Source of the DNA: Neobacillus niacini NBRC 15566
GTDB lineage: Bacteria; Bacillota; Bacilli; Bacillales; Cytobacillaceae
Direction: 5' to 3'
Length of the DNA stretch: 64,000 nucleotides
NCBI RefSeq assembly: GCF_001591505.1
Contig: NZ_BCVA01000034.1
Location: 1-64,000 of the forward strand
This document shows, in pieces, positions 52,253-62,625 of this stretch. The notes under the pieces were generated by a model. The model was not told the origin of the DNA, did no database searches, and saw only the letters and a list, made by a program, of their open reading frames with translations. The position numbers were made by a program, and so were the translations under genes. Position 1 is the stretch's first letter, and every line of letters starts with the position of its first letter.

Positions 52253-54028
52253 TTGAGCAGTGTTCGCAGGTATCTTGAATTTGTTAAGCCATATCGTCTT
52301 CAAATCTTTGGGACGATTATTATCGGGATTGTAAAATTTGCCATTCCTCTAATCATACCCATGCTCATTAAGTATGTTGTGGATGATATTATTGGAAAAG
52401 GTGGTTTAACCAATGATGAGAAAATAGAAAAACTACTTCTGATAATGGGGGTAATGATTGTTGTTTTTGTTTTCTTAAGACCACCAATTGAATATTATCG
52501 CCAATATTTCGCACAATGGACATCAAGTAAAATTTTATATGATATCCGTGACCGTATGTATACCCATATCCAGAAACTCAGCTTTAAGTATTATGCTAAT
52601 ACACGTTCTGGAGAAGTCATTTCACGAGTTATAAATGATGTTGAACAGACAAAAACATTCGTAATGACCGGTTTAATGAATTTGTGGCTGGATATCGCCA
52701 CAATTGTTATCGCCATCATCATTATGTTTTATATGAATGTCAGTTTAACGTTGGTTTCGATTTTGTTATTTCCACTTTATGCGATTTCAATCAGATACTT
52801 TTTTGGCAACTTGCGTAAACTTACAAAGTCTCGTTCTCAAGCGCTTGCTGAGGTTCAGAGTTACCTTCATGAACGTGTGCAAGGAATGCCTGTCATAAAA
52901 AGTTTTGCAATCGAAGAGTTTGAGCAGACACAGTTTGATAAACAAAATAAAAACTTTTTAGATAAAGCGTTAGAGCACACCAGTTGGAATGCAAAGGCGT
53001 TTGCAGCGGTTAACACCATTACCGATATTGCTCCTTTGCTTGTGATCGGATACTCTGCATACCTTGTTATACAAGGAGATTTATCGTTGGGGACCATGAT
53101 TGCGTTTTTTGCGTATATTGATAAATTGTACAATCCGTTAAGAAGGCTTGTGAACTCTTCCACAACCTTGACGCAGTCCTTCGCGTCGATGGATCGGGTA
53201 TTTGAATTCATGGATGAAAAATATGATATTGTTGATGCTCCGAATGCCGTCGAATGCAAGGATGTGAAGGGGGACATTACGTTTGACCATGTTCACTTTA
53301 GCTACAATGAATCAGAGGAAATGATCCTGAAAAATATCAACCTTAATGTAAAAAAAGGTGAGACGATTGCCCTTGTTGGGATGAGCGGTGGAGGCAAGTC
53401 GTCACTTGTCAGCCTAATACCTCGTTTCTACGATGTCACTAAAGGAAAAATACTCTTAGATGGAGTGGATATCCGCCACTTCCAGGTCCAATCCCTCCGA
53501 GATAAAATAGGAGTGGTTTTTCAGGATAATATCTTATTTAGTGAATCTGTTAAGAACAATATCTTATTAGGTAAACCCGGGGCAACGGATGAAGAAGTTT
53601 ATCAAGCTGCTAAAGCAGCCAATGCCCATGATTTTATCGAAAATTTAGCAAATGGGTACGATACCAAGGTTGGGGAAAGAGGCGTTAAACTTTCAGGCGG
53701 TCAAAAGCAACGAGTCGCTATTGCCCGCGTTTTTTTACGAAACCCGCCGATATTAATCTTAGATGAGGCAACTTCAGCTCTTGATTTAGAAAGTGAACAT
53801 CTAATCCAAGAAGCACTTGATAAATTGGCGAAGGATCGGACCACCTTTGTGGTAGCCCACCGTTTATCGACCATCACCCATGCTGATCGAATTGTTTTAA
53901 TCGAACATGGCCAAATTGTTGAAGTAGGTAAACATGATGAATTAATGGAGAAAAAGGGAAATTATTATAGATTATTTCAAGTTCAGCAGTTAGAACAGCA
54001 TAAAGAAAAGGCTCCGCTGGAGGCATAG
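52253..54028 (+). CDS. ygaD: ABC transporter, fused permease and ATPase (YgaD)
   Basis: 591 residues: six transmembrane helices (about 15-300) and an ATPase domain with Walker [10 protein letters not shown], signature [14 protein letters not shown], Walker [12 protein letters not shown] and the H-loop AHRLSTI. It is a lipid or drug exporter type (MsbA/LmrA-like) that works as a dimer. The start is TTG after GGAGGGGC. Substrate unknown; position as in B. subtilis ygaD. Confidence 0.88.
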   Translation: MSSVRRYLEFVKPYRLQIFGTIIIGIVKFAIPLIIPMLIKYVVDDIIGKGGLTNDEKIEKLLLIMGVMIVVFVFLRPPIEYYRQYFAQWTSSKILYDIRDRMYTHIQKLSFKYYANTRSGEVISRVINDVEQTKTFVMTGLMNLWLDIATIVIAIIIMFYMNVSLTLVSILLFPLYAISIRYFFGNLRKLTKSRSQALAEVQSYLHERVQGMPVIKSFAIEEFEQTQFDKQNKNFLDKALEHTSWNAKAFAAVNTITDIAPLLVIGYSAYLVIQGDLSLGTMIAFFAYIDKLYNPLRRLVNSSTTLTQSFASMDRVFEFMDEKYDIVDAPNAVECKDVKGDITFDHVHFSYNESEEMILKNINLNVKKGETIALVGMSGGGKSSLVSLIPRFYDVTKGKILLDGVDIRHFQVQSLRDKIGVVFQDNILFSESVKNNILLGKPGATDEEVYQAAKAANAHDFIENLANGYDTKVGERGVKLSGGQKQRVAIARVFLRNPPILILDEATSALDLESEHLIQEALDKLAKDRTTFVVAHRLSTITHADRIVLIEHGQIVEVGKHDELMEKKGNYYRLFQVQQLEQHKEKAPLEA

Positions 54029-54037
54029 AAAAAAGCA

Positions 54038-54073
54038 ACAAAAAATGACGTATTGGTATACGTCATTTTTTGT
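54038..54073. terminator. Bidirectional terminator between ygaD and ygaE
   Basis: AAAAAATGACGTA (54040-54052) pairs with TACGTCATTTTTT (54059-54071). Confidence 0.9.
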
Positions 54074-54079
54074 TCTCTT

Positions 54080-55153
54080 TTATTCTATATCCTTCTGTTC
54101 AATCGATACCTCATTATGATGGAAGGAGTGAAAGCTAGTTATTAATGTATCTAGATGTTCAACCTGTTCCCCGTAATCAATGATGGAGGAGATTATTTGC
54201 ATAGTATGATACAAATGCGGGTCGTCTTGATGACTGTAGAGCTTTTGATGGCTCAAGAATAACTCGAATAATTCCTTATTATTAATACAAGTATTTGTTT
54301 CATTGTCCAAAGGTGTTGGAACTTTGCCAATAAACCTAAGCATTAATTGCTCATGATGGTAAATCACACTGTCGAGCTGTTCTTGAATCGACTGTTGAAA
54401 ATTTTCTGGCAGATGAAGGATTTCGTTTTCAAATCGGTGAAGTTTTTTTAATGTATCCAGTGCCTTTTTGGCACTAGAACTCATTTGCCTGAAGACTACT
54501 AGTTTTCTTGACTTTTCTAAGCTAATCTTTTTAAAATAACTTCTTTCTTCTTTATACATTAAATAAAACTGTTCTATTTTAATTAAATTATCTTTTAATT
54601 TTTCAATATCTGCCTTTAGCAAATTGTGGTCAAAGTCATGCCGAGTACTTAATCGAATCCAGCGAATAATTTCCTCTGTCGTCCCTGTAATTTTAAAATA
54701 CAGCTTGTTTTCATATTTAGGCGGCAGGAAAACAAGGTTTACCACAAAGGCAGAAAAGACGCCAATCATGATGGTTGAGAAACGGATTCCGGCAAACGGT
54801 ATAAAATCGGTACCAGGGGTTTCCATAATTGAAATTAGCGTTACAAGAGATAGTCCGATTGTATTTTCAATTTTTAATTTAAGGTTGATAATAATAACAA
54901 TTACAGCAGCTAAGCCAATGATGATAATGTGATTTCCTAGTAGAAGAACAAATATCACCGCAAGAATCGCACCGATTAAATTTCCTTGTATTTGTTCAAC
55001 AATCGTTAAATAGGAACGATAAATCGTTGGCTGGATTGCAAAAATTGCAGCAATGCCTGCCAATACAGGAGAGGGTGAGTGCAGCAGCTGGGCTAAGTAA
55101 AGGGATAAGACAATTGCAATTCCCGTTTTAAAGATGCGGGCACCTAACTTCAT
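54080..55153 (-). CDS. ygaE: Aromatic acid exporter family membrane protein (YgaE)
   Basis: 357 residues. The N-terminal half has about six helices (MKLGARIFKTGIAIVLSLYLAQLL ... IEQIQGN-type motif VEQIQGNLIGAILAVIFVLLLG) typical of the ArAE/FUSC exporter family; the C-terminal half is soluble and helical (about 160-340). Convergent to ygaD, as in B. subtilis. Substrate unknown. Confidence 0.82.
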   Translation of the reverse strand: MKLGARIFKTGIAIVLSLYLAQLLHSPSPVLAGIAAIFAIQPTIYRSYLTIVEQIQGNLIGAILAVIFVLLLGNHIIIIGLAAVIVIIINLKLKIENTIGLSLVTLISIMETPGTDFIPFAGIRFSTIMIGVFSAFVVNLVFLPPKYENKLYFKITGTTEEIIRWIRLSTRHDFDHNLLKADIEKLKDNLIKIEQFYLMYKEERSYFKKISLEKSRKLVVFRQMSSSAKKALDTLKKLHRFENEILHLPENFQQSIQEQLDSVIYHHEQLMLRFIGKVPTPLDNETNTCINNKELFELFLSHQKLYSHQDDPHLYHTMQIISSIIDYGEQVEHLDTLITSFHSFHHNEVSIEQKDIE

Positions 55154-55302
55154 TCCAAATAGTTTCCTTTCAATTTTGAGTGATTTATATATAGTTTACG
55201 TCATTAATGAACAAGTACGTACTATATCATGGATTAAACAATTTTATCAAGAGATATTATATGAATTTTTATCAGCAATAGTTAAAGATATTTGTTTAAA
55301 CG

Positions 55303-55339
55303 TAAAAAAAGAACGTCCACTTAGTAAGCGGACATTCTT
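55303..55339 (-). terminator. Terminator of the glutamate synthase gene
   Basis: On the minus strand GAATGTCCGC pairs with GTGGACGTTC over a short loop (stem within 55310-55338), followed by T7. Confidence 0.8.
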
Positions 55340-55345
55340 CTAATA

Positions 55346-58300
55346 TCATTCTGTAGAAACAGCTGGGTCAGCTTGTTCTTTGACTGGAACAATTTGAATA
55401 AAGTGATCTTCTGGGTTAGAGAGCAACGCACGAAGCTGATTTGCCTCTTCTGTCTGACCATCATTGGCCAGTACATCTGTATATTTACCAAGAAGCTCAT
55501 TCACATCTTTTTTCCCATTGTCGGTTAAGCTCATGACGGAGACTTTAGCACCTTTAGCAATCCTTCGCATGATCGCTTCTGCTGTTAAACCTAATTCAGG
55601 CTGTTGGCGGACATAAACGACTCCACCAGTCATTCCTGCACAAATCCATGGACCAGGATCTCCTAAAACTAAGCCGCGGCCGTTTGTCATGTATTCAAAG
55701 GCAAAACCCTTAATATTTGCATTGGCACCGATATTACCTGTTTCTTTCTCAGGAATAGGCTTCTTCACAAAGCCCCCGATGATTAGGTCAGCACCAGAAA
55801 GACGAATTCCTGCACGGGCGTCAGCATTACCTTGAGCTACAAGAAGACCTTTTTGTGCGCCATATCCGAAACCTTTTCCAACAGAACCATTATAATAATT
55901 GCCGTCTTTTCCTTTGGACTTCAGGATATAAATATTACCACCAAAAGAAGTTTTACCAACTCCATCTTGACCTCCGCCGTTAACCGTAATTTCAATTCCG
56001 CCGCTATTATACGCTCCTAATCCATTACCAGGAATGGAGCCATTCTTATACTTCAGCTGTACAGGAGGGAGTTGCTGGTAAGAACCATCAAGTCTTCCAC
56101 GGACACGATGACAAGAAACTCTGCTTGCTAAGACACGCTGTTCAGAAGTGACGCTACTGAATTCACGAGAAGAGTGTAATTGATCTACGCTGGCGTCTAA
56201 ATACTCAGCACCAACGGCCACTTGCAATTGAACTTCTTGTAATGCCTTAGATTCTTCTGTTTTTGTGAATTGGCTAATCTCTAATGGCTTTAATAGATAC
56301 GATAGGTTAAGCCGATTTTTTCCTTTAACCTGCTCTAATAAATCAGAGCGTCCTACCGCGTCCTGCAAATTAGTTATACCGACAGAAGCCGCCAGAGCTT
56401 TCAATTCGTTTCCAAAGGATGAAAATAGATTCATGATACCATTAACAGCAAGGTCAAGTTGACGTGGTACAAAACGTCGAAGTCCATGTTCCTTCGCTTG
56501 AACTTCAGATTCAATTTGTGTAGCAATCCCGACATGACAGGTATCTAAATGACATCCACGGCAAGTAGTACAGCCAATTGCAAGCATTGATAGTGTTCCA
56601 AAACCAACACGGTTTGCACCAAGGAGCATAACCTTCATAACATCCAGAGCACTCTTCATGCCGCCATCTGCCCAAATTTCTACTTGATTGCGGAGTCCAC
56701 TTTCAAGAAGGGCATTATGGGCTGCTTTTACACCGATTTCAACTGGAAGTCCAACGTGCTGAAGCGCATGGATTCTGGCAGCACCCGTACCGCCATCAAA
56801 ACCGCTTAATGTTATAATATCAGCGCCAGCTTTAGCGATACCAACAGCAATGGTGCCGATGTTCGGTACAACTGGTACCTTTACAGCAATTTTTGCTTGG
56901 TCATTGCCTGTTTTTAACTCAAGGATCATTTGTGCAAGATCCTCAATGGAATAAATATCATGATTATTTGATGGTGAAATTAAGTCAGATCCAAGTGTGG
57001 CATTACGTGCAGCAGCAACTTTAGCTGTAACCTTCGAACCAGGTAAGTGACCGCCTTCGCCAGGCTTTGCACCTTGACCAATTTTAATTTCTAATAGATT
57101 AGATGAGTTTAAAAGCTCAGCGTTTACGCCAAAACGTCCAGAGGCAATTTGCTGTCCTCTAGTTTTTGGGTATTTACCAAGCATATCCTTGATTTCTCCG
57201 CCTTCACCATTGAGACTGACCATGTTTAAGCGGTCAGCACCTTCAGCATAAGCTCTAAAGGCAATCTCATTCTGCGAACCAAATGACATAGAAGAAATAA
57301 TAAATGGTAAATCATGTTCACCAACTGTAATGTTAACATTTTCTGGCGAGATTGTTTGATTGCTCTGCTTTAATTGAATTAAATGACGGATTGTTGTTGG
57401 ATTTTGCTCTTCTTGTTCGCTGATTTTTTCCCGGTAGGCACTGTAGTCACCAGTTGCAGCAACTTCACCTATCGCCTTCCAAATACGTGGGAATAAGTGG
57501 AACGTTTTCCCGACTCTTTCCTTCTCATTCTGATAATCCACAGCTCTAGCAAAAGCGTCATTCTTCATTGCTTCAAAATCATTCTCAATCTCTGTGGAGC
57601 CAAAAAAGTTAACTATATTTAATATATTGGCAATTTCAGCGTGTAGGCCAATGCTCGAGTATAGCCGGCCGTATCCTCGTAATTCATGAATGCCAATGGT
57701 TGAAATTACCTTTTCAAGTCCTTTCGATAATGCATTATAGAGGTTAATCAAAGGTTTATTATCTTCATCAAGCACTGTCATGAACATATAATAAGGGCTG
57801 ATTAAATCTGCACCTAATCCAAAAACTGTCACGATGTCATGCAGCGAACGAATCGCAGCTGAACGAAGTACTAATGAACTATTTCTTCTTAATTCTGCCT
57901 TTACCAATGCTTGATCGACGGCAGATGTAACTAAATGTGGATCAATCCAGTAAAAGTCTTCCTGATGGGCGTTTGCGTCATCAAGGATGATTAATGACTT
58001 TCCTGAAGTAACCGCTTGAACGGCTTCATCCGAAATTCTTGTTAGTGCCTTATCAATGCTTTCATCTTTCCTAAAGGTTGCCGAAATAAACGCGACAAGC
58101 TTTTGCTTTTGGAAATGCTGAACGACTTGATCAAAGCTCGGCTGCCCAATCGTTTCTGAACAGCTAAAACCAGCCTTGCCCTCTAGTAGGAGGGGAGTGG
58201 TCAACTCAAGAATACTTTCTATTTTATCTTTTTTGAATAAACCAGGACGCTTTCCAATAATTACCCTTGTTGAAAAGTGTTCCGTTTCACGGTCGCGGTC

Positions 58301-59815
58301 AATGGCTGGATTGGTAACAACTGCTACACTTTCTTTAATATAATCCGCAATGTTTTTGCGTTCAGGATTCAGTGCAGCCAATGGTGCGTCATGACCAAGG
58401 GAGCGAATTGGCTCGACACCTTTTTCAGCCATTTGCTCAATAAATTGAATGTGGTCTCTTTCCCAGCCAAACGCTTTATATTGTCCATTATGAATTTTGT
58501 CGGGATAATTCATGGTAATCGTTTTTTCAAACGTTGGCACTTGTAAACGTAATCTAGAATTTCCAAGATTTAAGCGGTTGGAAAAGCGGTTATAAACCTC
58601 TCTTTGAAAGCGGTTCTGCTCGTAAACTTCTAATTTATGATTGTTCCACTTAAAGCCGACTTTTTCTCCAGGAGCCAAAGGCTTAGGTTCGTTGACATAC
58701 TCACTAGAAGGGATGATCCCTGGTTCAGATGAAAATAAATAAGAAGTTTCAATCTCAAGCATCCAAAGAGGGCGTAGACCTAATGCATCTACACTAAACG
58801 CTGCTTCATCTCCATATCTAGAAATAATGCCAGCAGGACCTTGCGCATAATGACCCCAAGCTTCACGAATGTAAGTATATAAGTCTTGTAAGTCAGGAGA
58901 GTAGGCTTTAATTTCATTGATAATAGGCGGGAATAACAAATCCATTGCCTCGAATAATGTATATCCTTCACGGCATATTAAGGTTTCCATTGTCCGGCTT
59001 AAATCTTGTGAGTCACTGCCGTCCTTTACGAGTGGAACACCAATCATTCTTGCTTCATCACGAAGTTTGGCAATGGTATTAATTTCTCCATTGTGACCGA
59101 GCACACTAAAAGGCTGTACACGGAAAAAACTGGAAAGGGTATTGGTAGAGTAACGATTATGACCGAGAGTAATCGTTGAGGCAACAATGGGACTAGCTAA
59201 ATCCTTATAGTAACGAGAGAGAATATCGCCAGCGCCCATAACTTTATATACTGCATGATTTTGGCTTAGCGATGCAACATGCACATGTTCATTGGTTTCG
59301 AAATCGATAATTACTTCGAATAAGACTTTCGTCAGTTCTTGCCCTGCTTGTTCAGAAAGGCAGGCAAATTGCCAGAAGACAGGGTTTTCTTGGATCGCAA
59401 TGGGACCTAAAGCACTTGAATCTGTGACTTGATTCGTTTCAAAAATGACTTCTAAACCATAGTTTTGCAGTTTCTCTAGTAATTCTTGTTTAGTAGGTAA
59501 CCAGTCAGCTTTTTGGCTGATAAAAACATGACCTACAGCAAAGCCAGTATGATCTGTATGAGACGGGTCTACACCAGCACTTTGTAATTTTTCCTTCCAA
59601 AGTGCCGTTGGGATATCAACATGAATCCCAACCCCATCCCCTTCACCATTAATGAAACCAGCACGATGATTCATGGTAACTAAGGCATCTATGCAATCAA
59701 AAATGTTTTTTCTTGTTGGAAGTTTGTTTTTTTCGAGACAAGCGACAATTCCGCAGGCATCGTGCTCATGTTTGTGGAAATCTTTAAAAAGGGAAGGAGT
59801 CCATCTTTCTGTCAT
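55346..59815 (-). CDS. Glutamate synthase large subunit (stand-alone)
   Basis: 1489 residues. N-terminal class II glutaminase with nucleophile Cys22 (HEHDACGIVACLE), central and FMN-binding synthase domains (ISSMSFGSQNEIAFRAYAEGADRLN; GEGGEIKDMLGKY; LSGFDGGTGAARIHALQHVG), the Cys-rich [3Fe-4S] site CTTCRGCHLDTCHVG and a C-terminal GXGXG beta-helix. It makes two glutamates from glutamine and 2-oxoglutarate. No small subunit gene is adjacent. The ATG has no ribosome site of its own; see the mini-ORF upstream. An in-frame TGA lies five codons upstream. Confidence 0.92.
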   Translation of the reverse strand: MTERWTPSLFKDFHKHEHDACGIVACLEKNKLPTRKNIFDCIDALVTMNHRAGFINGEGDGVGIHVDIPTALWKEKLQSAGVDPSHTDHTGFAVGHVFISQKADWLPTKQELLEKLQNYGLEVIFETNQVTDSSALGPIAIQENPVFWQFACLSEQAGQELTKVLFEVIIDFETNEHVHVASLSQNHAVYKVMGAGDILSRYYKDLASPIVASTITLGHNRYSTNTLSSFFRVQPFSVLGHNGEINTIAKLRDEARMIGVPLVKDGSDSQDLSRTMETLICREGYTLFEAMDLLFPPIINEIKAYSPDLQDLYTYIREAWGHYAQGPAGIISRYGDEAAFSVDALGLRPLWMLEIETSYLFSSEPGIIPSSEYVNEPKPLAPGEKVGFKWNNHKLEVYEQNRFQREVYNRFSNRLNLGNSRLRLQVPTFEKTITMNYPDKIHNGQYKAFGWERDHIQFIEQMAEKGVEPIRSLGHDAPLAALNPERKNIADYIKESVAVVTNPAIDRDRETEHFSTRVIIGKRPGLFKKDKIESILELTTPLLLEGKAGFSCSETIGQPSFDQVVQHFQKQKLVAFISATFRKDESIDKALTRISDEAVQAVTSGKSLIILDDANAHQEDFYWIDPHLVTSAVDQALVKAELRRNSSLVLRSAAIRSLHDIVTVFGLGADLISPYYMFMTVLDEDNKPLINLYNALSKGLEKVISTIGIHELRGYGRLYSSIGLHAEIANILNIVNFFGSTEIENDFEAMKNDAFARAVDYQNEKERVGKTFHLFPRIWKAIGEVAATGDYSAYREKISEQEEQNPTTIRHLIQLKQSNQTISPENVNITVGEHDLPFIISSMSFGSQNEIAFRAYAEGADRLNMVSLNGEGGEIKDMLGKYPKTRGQQIASGRFGVNAELLNSSNLLEIKIGQGAKPGEGGHLPGSKVTAKVAAARNATLGSDLISPSNNHDIYSIEDLAQMILELKTGNDQAKIAVKVPVVPNIGTIAVGIAKAGADIITLSGFDGGTGAARIHALQHVGLPVEIGVKAAHNALLESGLRNQVEIWADGGMKSALDVMKVMLLGANRVGFGTLSMLAIGCTTCRGCHLDTCHVGIATQIESEVQAKEHGLRRFVPRQLDLAVNGIMNLFSSFGNELKALAASVGITNLQDAVGRSDLLEQVKGKNRLNLSYLLKPLEISQFTKTEESKALQEVQLQVAVGAEYLDASVDQLHSSREFSSVTSEQRVLASRVSCHRVRGRLDGSYQQLPPVQLKYKNGSIPGNGLGAYNSGGIEITVNGGGQDGVGKTSFGGNIYILKSKGKDGNYYNGSVGKGFGYGAQKGLLVAQGNADARAGIRLSGADLIIGGFVKKPIPEKETGNIGANANIKGFAFEYMTNGRGLVLGDPGPWICAGMTGGVVYVRQQPELGLTAEAIMRRIAKGAKVSVMSLTDNGKKDVNELLGKYTDVLANDGQTEEANQLRALLSNPEDHFIQIVPVKEQADPAVSTE

Positions 59816-59827
59816 ATAAATTTGGCT

Positions 59828-59842
59828 TCAGCGGATGTCCAT
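59828..59842 (-). other. Mini-ORF (MDIR-stop) carrying the only good ribosome site before the glutamate synthase gene
   Basis: AGGAGGTG (59862-59855) is followed after 12 bases by ATG GAC ATC CGC TGA. The glutamate synthase ATG is 12 bases beyond that stop and lacks its own Shine-Dalgarno. Reinitiation or translational coupling is possible. Confidence 0.45.
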
Positions 59843-60037
59843 CTAAAGCCGATTCACCTCCTATATAGGTATTTAGTGTAAGATTTGCTGCCATAAAAAA
59901 CGGGGAGTTATAGAAATTTTTAGAAAAATAATAATTTTATATTATCATATGAATTTTCAGAAATCAAATAAATATACAAAGAAATGGATAGAAAATTGAG
60001 GAAACAATAAGGAAGAGAAATGGAAAAACTGTTGAAT

Positions 60038-60051
60038 TGAAAACGTTTTCA
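60038..60051. promoter_or_regulatory. Perfect cre-like (CcpA) palindrome
   Basis: TGAAAACGTTTTCA is a perfect palindrome and fits the cre consensus at every position. It lies about 220 bases before the glutamate synthase start codon and just after the hemL terminator. Apart from this, the mini-ORF and its ribosome site, I found nothing definite in the AT-rich stretch 59865-60037. Confidence 0.65.
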
Positions 60052-60058
60052 AAACAAA

Positions 60059-60096
60059 GCAAAAAATATAGAGAGTGGTTTTCACTCTCTATATTT
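60059..60096 (-). terminator. Terminator of hemL
   Basis: AAATATAGAGAGTG (60064-60077) pairs with CACTCTCTATATTT (60083-60096); on the minus strand a T-run follows. Confidence 0.88.
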
Positions 60097-60113
60097 GAAT
60101 AAAAAATGTATAT

Positions 60114-61409
60114 TTATTCGGTTCTAAGCGCAGAAAATGCATTATTTACAGCATGAAGTGTAGCCTCTATGTCTTCTTCAGTATGAGCAATGGTTAAGAA
60201 CCATGCTTCATATTTAGAAGGTGCAAGATTTATTCCTTGTTGCAGCATTAGCTTGAAGAACTTGCCGAACATTTCACCATCGGTATTTTCTGCCTGCTCA
60301 TAGTTTTCAATTTTTTCGTTTGTAAAATAAACCGTAAGTGCACCCTTCAAACGATTGATGGTAATTTGAATATCATGCTCTTTAGCTGCCGCTAAAATTC
60401 CTTGTTCAAGCATAGCTCCTAATCGATCAAGGTAATCATAAACTCCATCTTGCTTTAGCACTTCAAGACAGGCAATCCCCGAAAGAATGGAGGCTGGATT
60501 ACCTGCCATTGTTCCTGCTTGATAGGCTGGGCCTAGTGGCGCAACTTCTTCCATAATTTCCTTGCGTCCGCCATAGGCTCCAATTGGCAGACCGCCGCCA
60601 ATAATTTTCCCTAAAGCTGTTAAATCTGGCTGAATTCCTAATAAATCCTGTGCTCCACCATACATAAAGCGGAAAGCTGTAATGACTTCATCATAGATGA
60701 CGAGTGCACCTGCAGCATGAGTAAGATCATTTACCTGCTGTAAGAATCCCGGCTTTGGTTCGACAATTCCAAAGTTCCCGACAATCGGTTCCACTAGGAC
60801 AGCAGCGATTTGGTTGCCCCATTTTTCTAACGCTTCCTTAAAAGGTTCAATATCATTAAAAGGTACGGTAATCACTTCTTGGGCGATACTCTTGGGAACT
60901 CCTGCAGAATCAGGGGTGCCGAGAGTAGAAGGACCTGACCCGGCTGCAACAAGAACAAGGTCAGAGTGACCATGGTAACAACCTGCAAACTTAATAATCT
61001 TATCTCTTCCAGTATAGGCACGTGCTACACGAATCGTTGTCATGACAGCTTCAGTACCTGAATTCACAAAACGAACCTTTTCTAAAAAGGGCATGGCTTC
61101 CTTTAGCATTTTTGCAAACTTTACCTCATGCGGGGTAGGAGTTCCATAAAGAACACCAGTCTCTGCTGCTTTTTTAATCGCTTCTGTAATATGAGGATGG
61201 GCATGACCTGTAATAATCGGACCGTAAGCAGCTAGATAATCAATATACTGGTTTCCGTCGACATCCCAAAAATAGGCTCCTTGAGCTCGTTCCATAACCA
61301 CTGGGGCACCGCCGCCAACGGCTTTGTAAGAGCGGGAGGGGCTGTTTACACCACCAACAATATGTTCTAACGCTTCATTATGTATTCGTTCTGAATTAGT
61401 AAATTGCAT
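60114..61409 (-). CDS. hemL: Glutamate-1-semialdehyde 2,1-aminomutase (GsaB type)
   Basis: 431 residues. [24 protein letters not shown] at the N-terminus, [26 protein letters not shown] and the PLP Lys in [19 protein letters not shown] identify GSA aminomutase, which makes 5-aminolevulinate for heme. This is the second copy type (gsaB) that lies apart from the hem operon, beside bcp as in B. subtilis. GGAGG precedes the ATG on the minus strand. Confidence 0.93.
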   Translation of the reverse strand: MQFTNSERIHNEALEHIVGGVNSPSRSYKAVGGGAPVVMERAQGAYFWDVDGNQYIDYLAAYGPIITGHAHPHITEAIKKAAETGVLYGTPTPHEVKFAKMLKEAMPFLEKVRFVNSGTEAVMTTIRVARAYTGRDKIIKFAGCYHGHSDLVLVAAGSGPSTLGTPDSAGVPKSIAQEVITVPFNDIEPFKEALEKWGNQIAAVLVEPIVGNFGIVEPKPGFLQQVNDLTHAAGALVIYDEVITAFRFMYGGAQDLLGIQPDLTALGKIIGGGLPIGAYGGRKEIMEEVAPLGPAYQAGTMAGNPASILSGIACLEVLKQDGVYDYLDRLGAMLEQGILAAAKEHDIQITINRLKGALTVYFTNEKIENYEQAENTDGEMFGKFFKLMLQQGINLAPSKYEAWFLTIAHTEEDIEATLHAVNNAFSALRTE

Positions 61410-61585
61410 TCCTTTTCCTCCTTGAAATGGATTCCTTCCTATAATATCACTTTTTTAATCGACTTTTATTTGTTTTACTTTTTGAAATATTTCTCGGTCC
61501 TGATACTTTAGCTATGATTGTTGATATTTTATTGTCCAAGCTGGCATAGAATGAGACTAACTGATTCTACCCGAGGTGTACGCTT

Positions 61586-61987
61586 ATGTTTTATTTCTTA
61601 TTACCAATCGTAATCTTCTGTATTTTTATGAGTATTAGAACGTTATTTATTCCAAACACCGTAAAAGGAAAGTTTGTTTCTATTGAAAATGCACTTTTTT
61701 TGGGGTCTATCTATCTAACTGTTATTCTTGGGTTTGGGCTCATCTATTTATTATTTGAATTAAAAGGAATTTCATTACTTGTTGAGGTAAATGGTGAAAA
61801 CAACTATAACTTGTTTGAAACAAGCTTTTATTTTAGTGCAATGACATTATTTTCCGTTGGAAATGGAGATGTTATTCCACACGGTTTAGGGAGAATGGTA
61901 GCTGTTGTGGAAGCATTAATTGGCTATACACTGCCAGCAGCATTTGTAGCTCGGGCATTGATGGACCGTGAAGTAAAGGATATTTAA
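61586..61987 (+). CDS. Two-helix potassium channel protein
   Basis: 133 residues: helices near 3-20, 34-60 and 98-122 with a pore loop between the last two. The selectivity filter reads TLFSVGNGDVIP; the usual T-V-G-Y-G-D has Asn in place of Tyr. The protein belongs to the Ion_trans_2 type and would work as a tetramer. No regulatory RCK domain is attached. Monocistronic. Confidence 0.75.
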   Translation: MFYFLLPIVIFCIFMSIRTLFIPNTVKGKFVSIENALFLGSIYLTVILGFGLIYLLFELKGISLLVEVNGENNYNLFETSFYFSAMTLFSVGNGDVIPHGLGRMVAVVEALIGYTLPAAFVARALMDREVKDI

Positions 61988-62056
61988 TAGTTGTATTGTT
62001 CATCATGTTTGGTTAGGCTTATGGAAGAGAATACTTTCCATGAGGTGGTTTAAGGT

Positions 62057-62527
62057 ATGACAATAGAGTTAGGCAAACAGGCTCCTGATTTTGAATTGTT
62101 AGCAAGTAATGGTGAAAAAGTGAAATTGTCAGATTTAAAAGGTAAAAATGTTGTATTGTATTTTTATCCTAAGGATATGACACCGGGTTGTACGACCCAA
62201 GCATGTGATTTCAGGGATTATCACGGTGACTTTTCACAGATGGACTCTGTTATTATTGGCGTTAGCCCTGACCCTGTAGCAAAGCATGAAAAGTTTATAG
62301 AAAAGTATAACTTACCGTTCGTACTTTTATTTGATGAGGATCATCAAGTTTCTGAATTGTATGAGGTATGGAAGTTAAAGAAGAATTTTGGTAAAGAATA
62401 TATGGGAATCGAAAGATCGACATTTGTCATTGATAAAGAAGGTAAATTGGTGAAAGAATGGCGGAAAGTTAAAGTAAAAGGGCATGTGGAAGAAGCTTTA
62501 CAGTATGTTAAAGAGAATCTAGTGTAA
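62057..62527 (+). CDS. bcp: Thioredoxin-dependent thiol peroxidase (Bcp/PrxQ)
   Basis: 156 residues. The peroxidatic Cys lies in DMTPGCTTQACDFRDY, with the resolving Cys five residues later, the atypical 2-Cys PrxQ arrangement. It reduces peroxides with thioredoxin. Position beside hemL matches B. subtilis ygaF. GAGGTGG stands upstream of the ATG. Confidence 0.93.
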   Translation: MTIELGKQAPDFELLASNGEKVKLSDLKGKNVVLYFYPKDMTPGCTTQACDFRDYHGDFSQMDSVIIGVSPDPVAKHEKFIEKYNLPFVLLFDEDHQVSELYEVWKLKKNFGKEYMGIERSTFVIDKEGKLVKEWRKVKVKGHVEEALQYVKENLV

Positions 62528-62553
62528 AAGAGTCATATTACAGCACACATAGG

Positions 62554-62584
62554 AGCTTTACTTCAATTAGAAGTAAGGCTTTCT
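62554..62584 (+). terminator. Terminator of bcp
   Basis: AGCTTTACTTC (62554-62564) pairs with GAAGTAAGGCT (62570-62580) with one G-U pair, followed by a short T stretch. Confidence 0.75.
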
Positions 62585-62592
62585 ATATAGAA

Positions 62593-62625
62593 AAAAATAA
62601 GCGGGGAGATACCCGCTTATTTTTT
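62593..62625. terminator. Terminator of the IclR gene (bidirectional)
   Basis: ATAAGCGGG (62597-62605) pairs with CCCGCTTAT (62612-62620); T-rich on the minus strand. The IclR stop codon is in the stem. Confidence 0.85.

Noticed and set aside
55134-55343. 69-residue plus-strand frame between ygaE and the glutamate synthase gene
   Set aside because: Begins inside ygaE, has no convincing ribosome site and runs through the terminator stem at 55303-55339.
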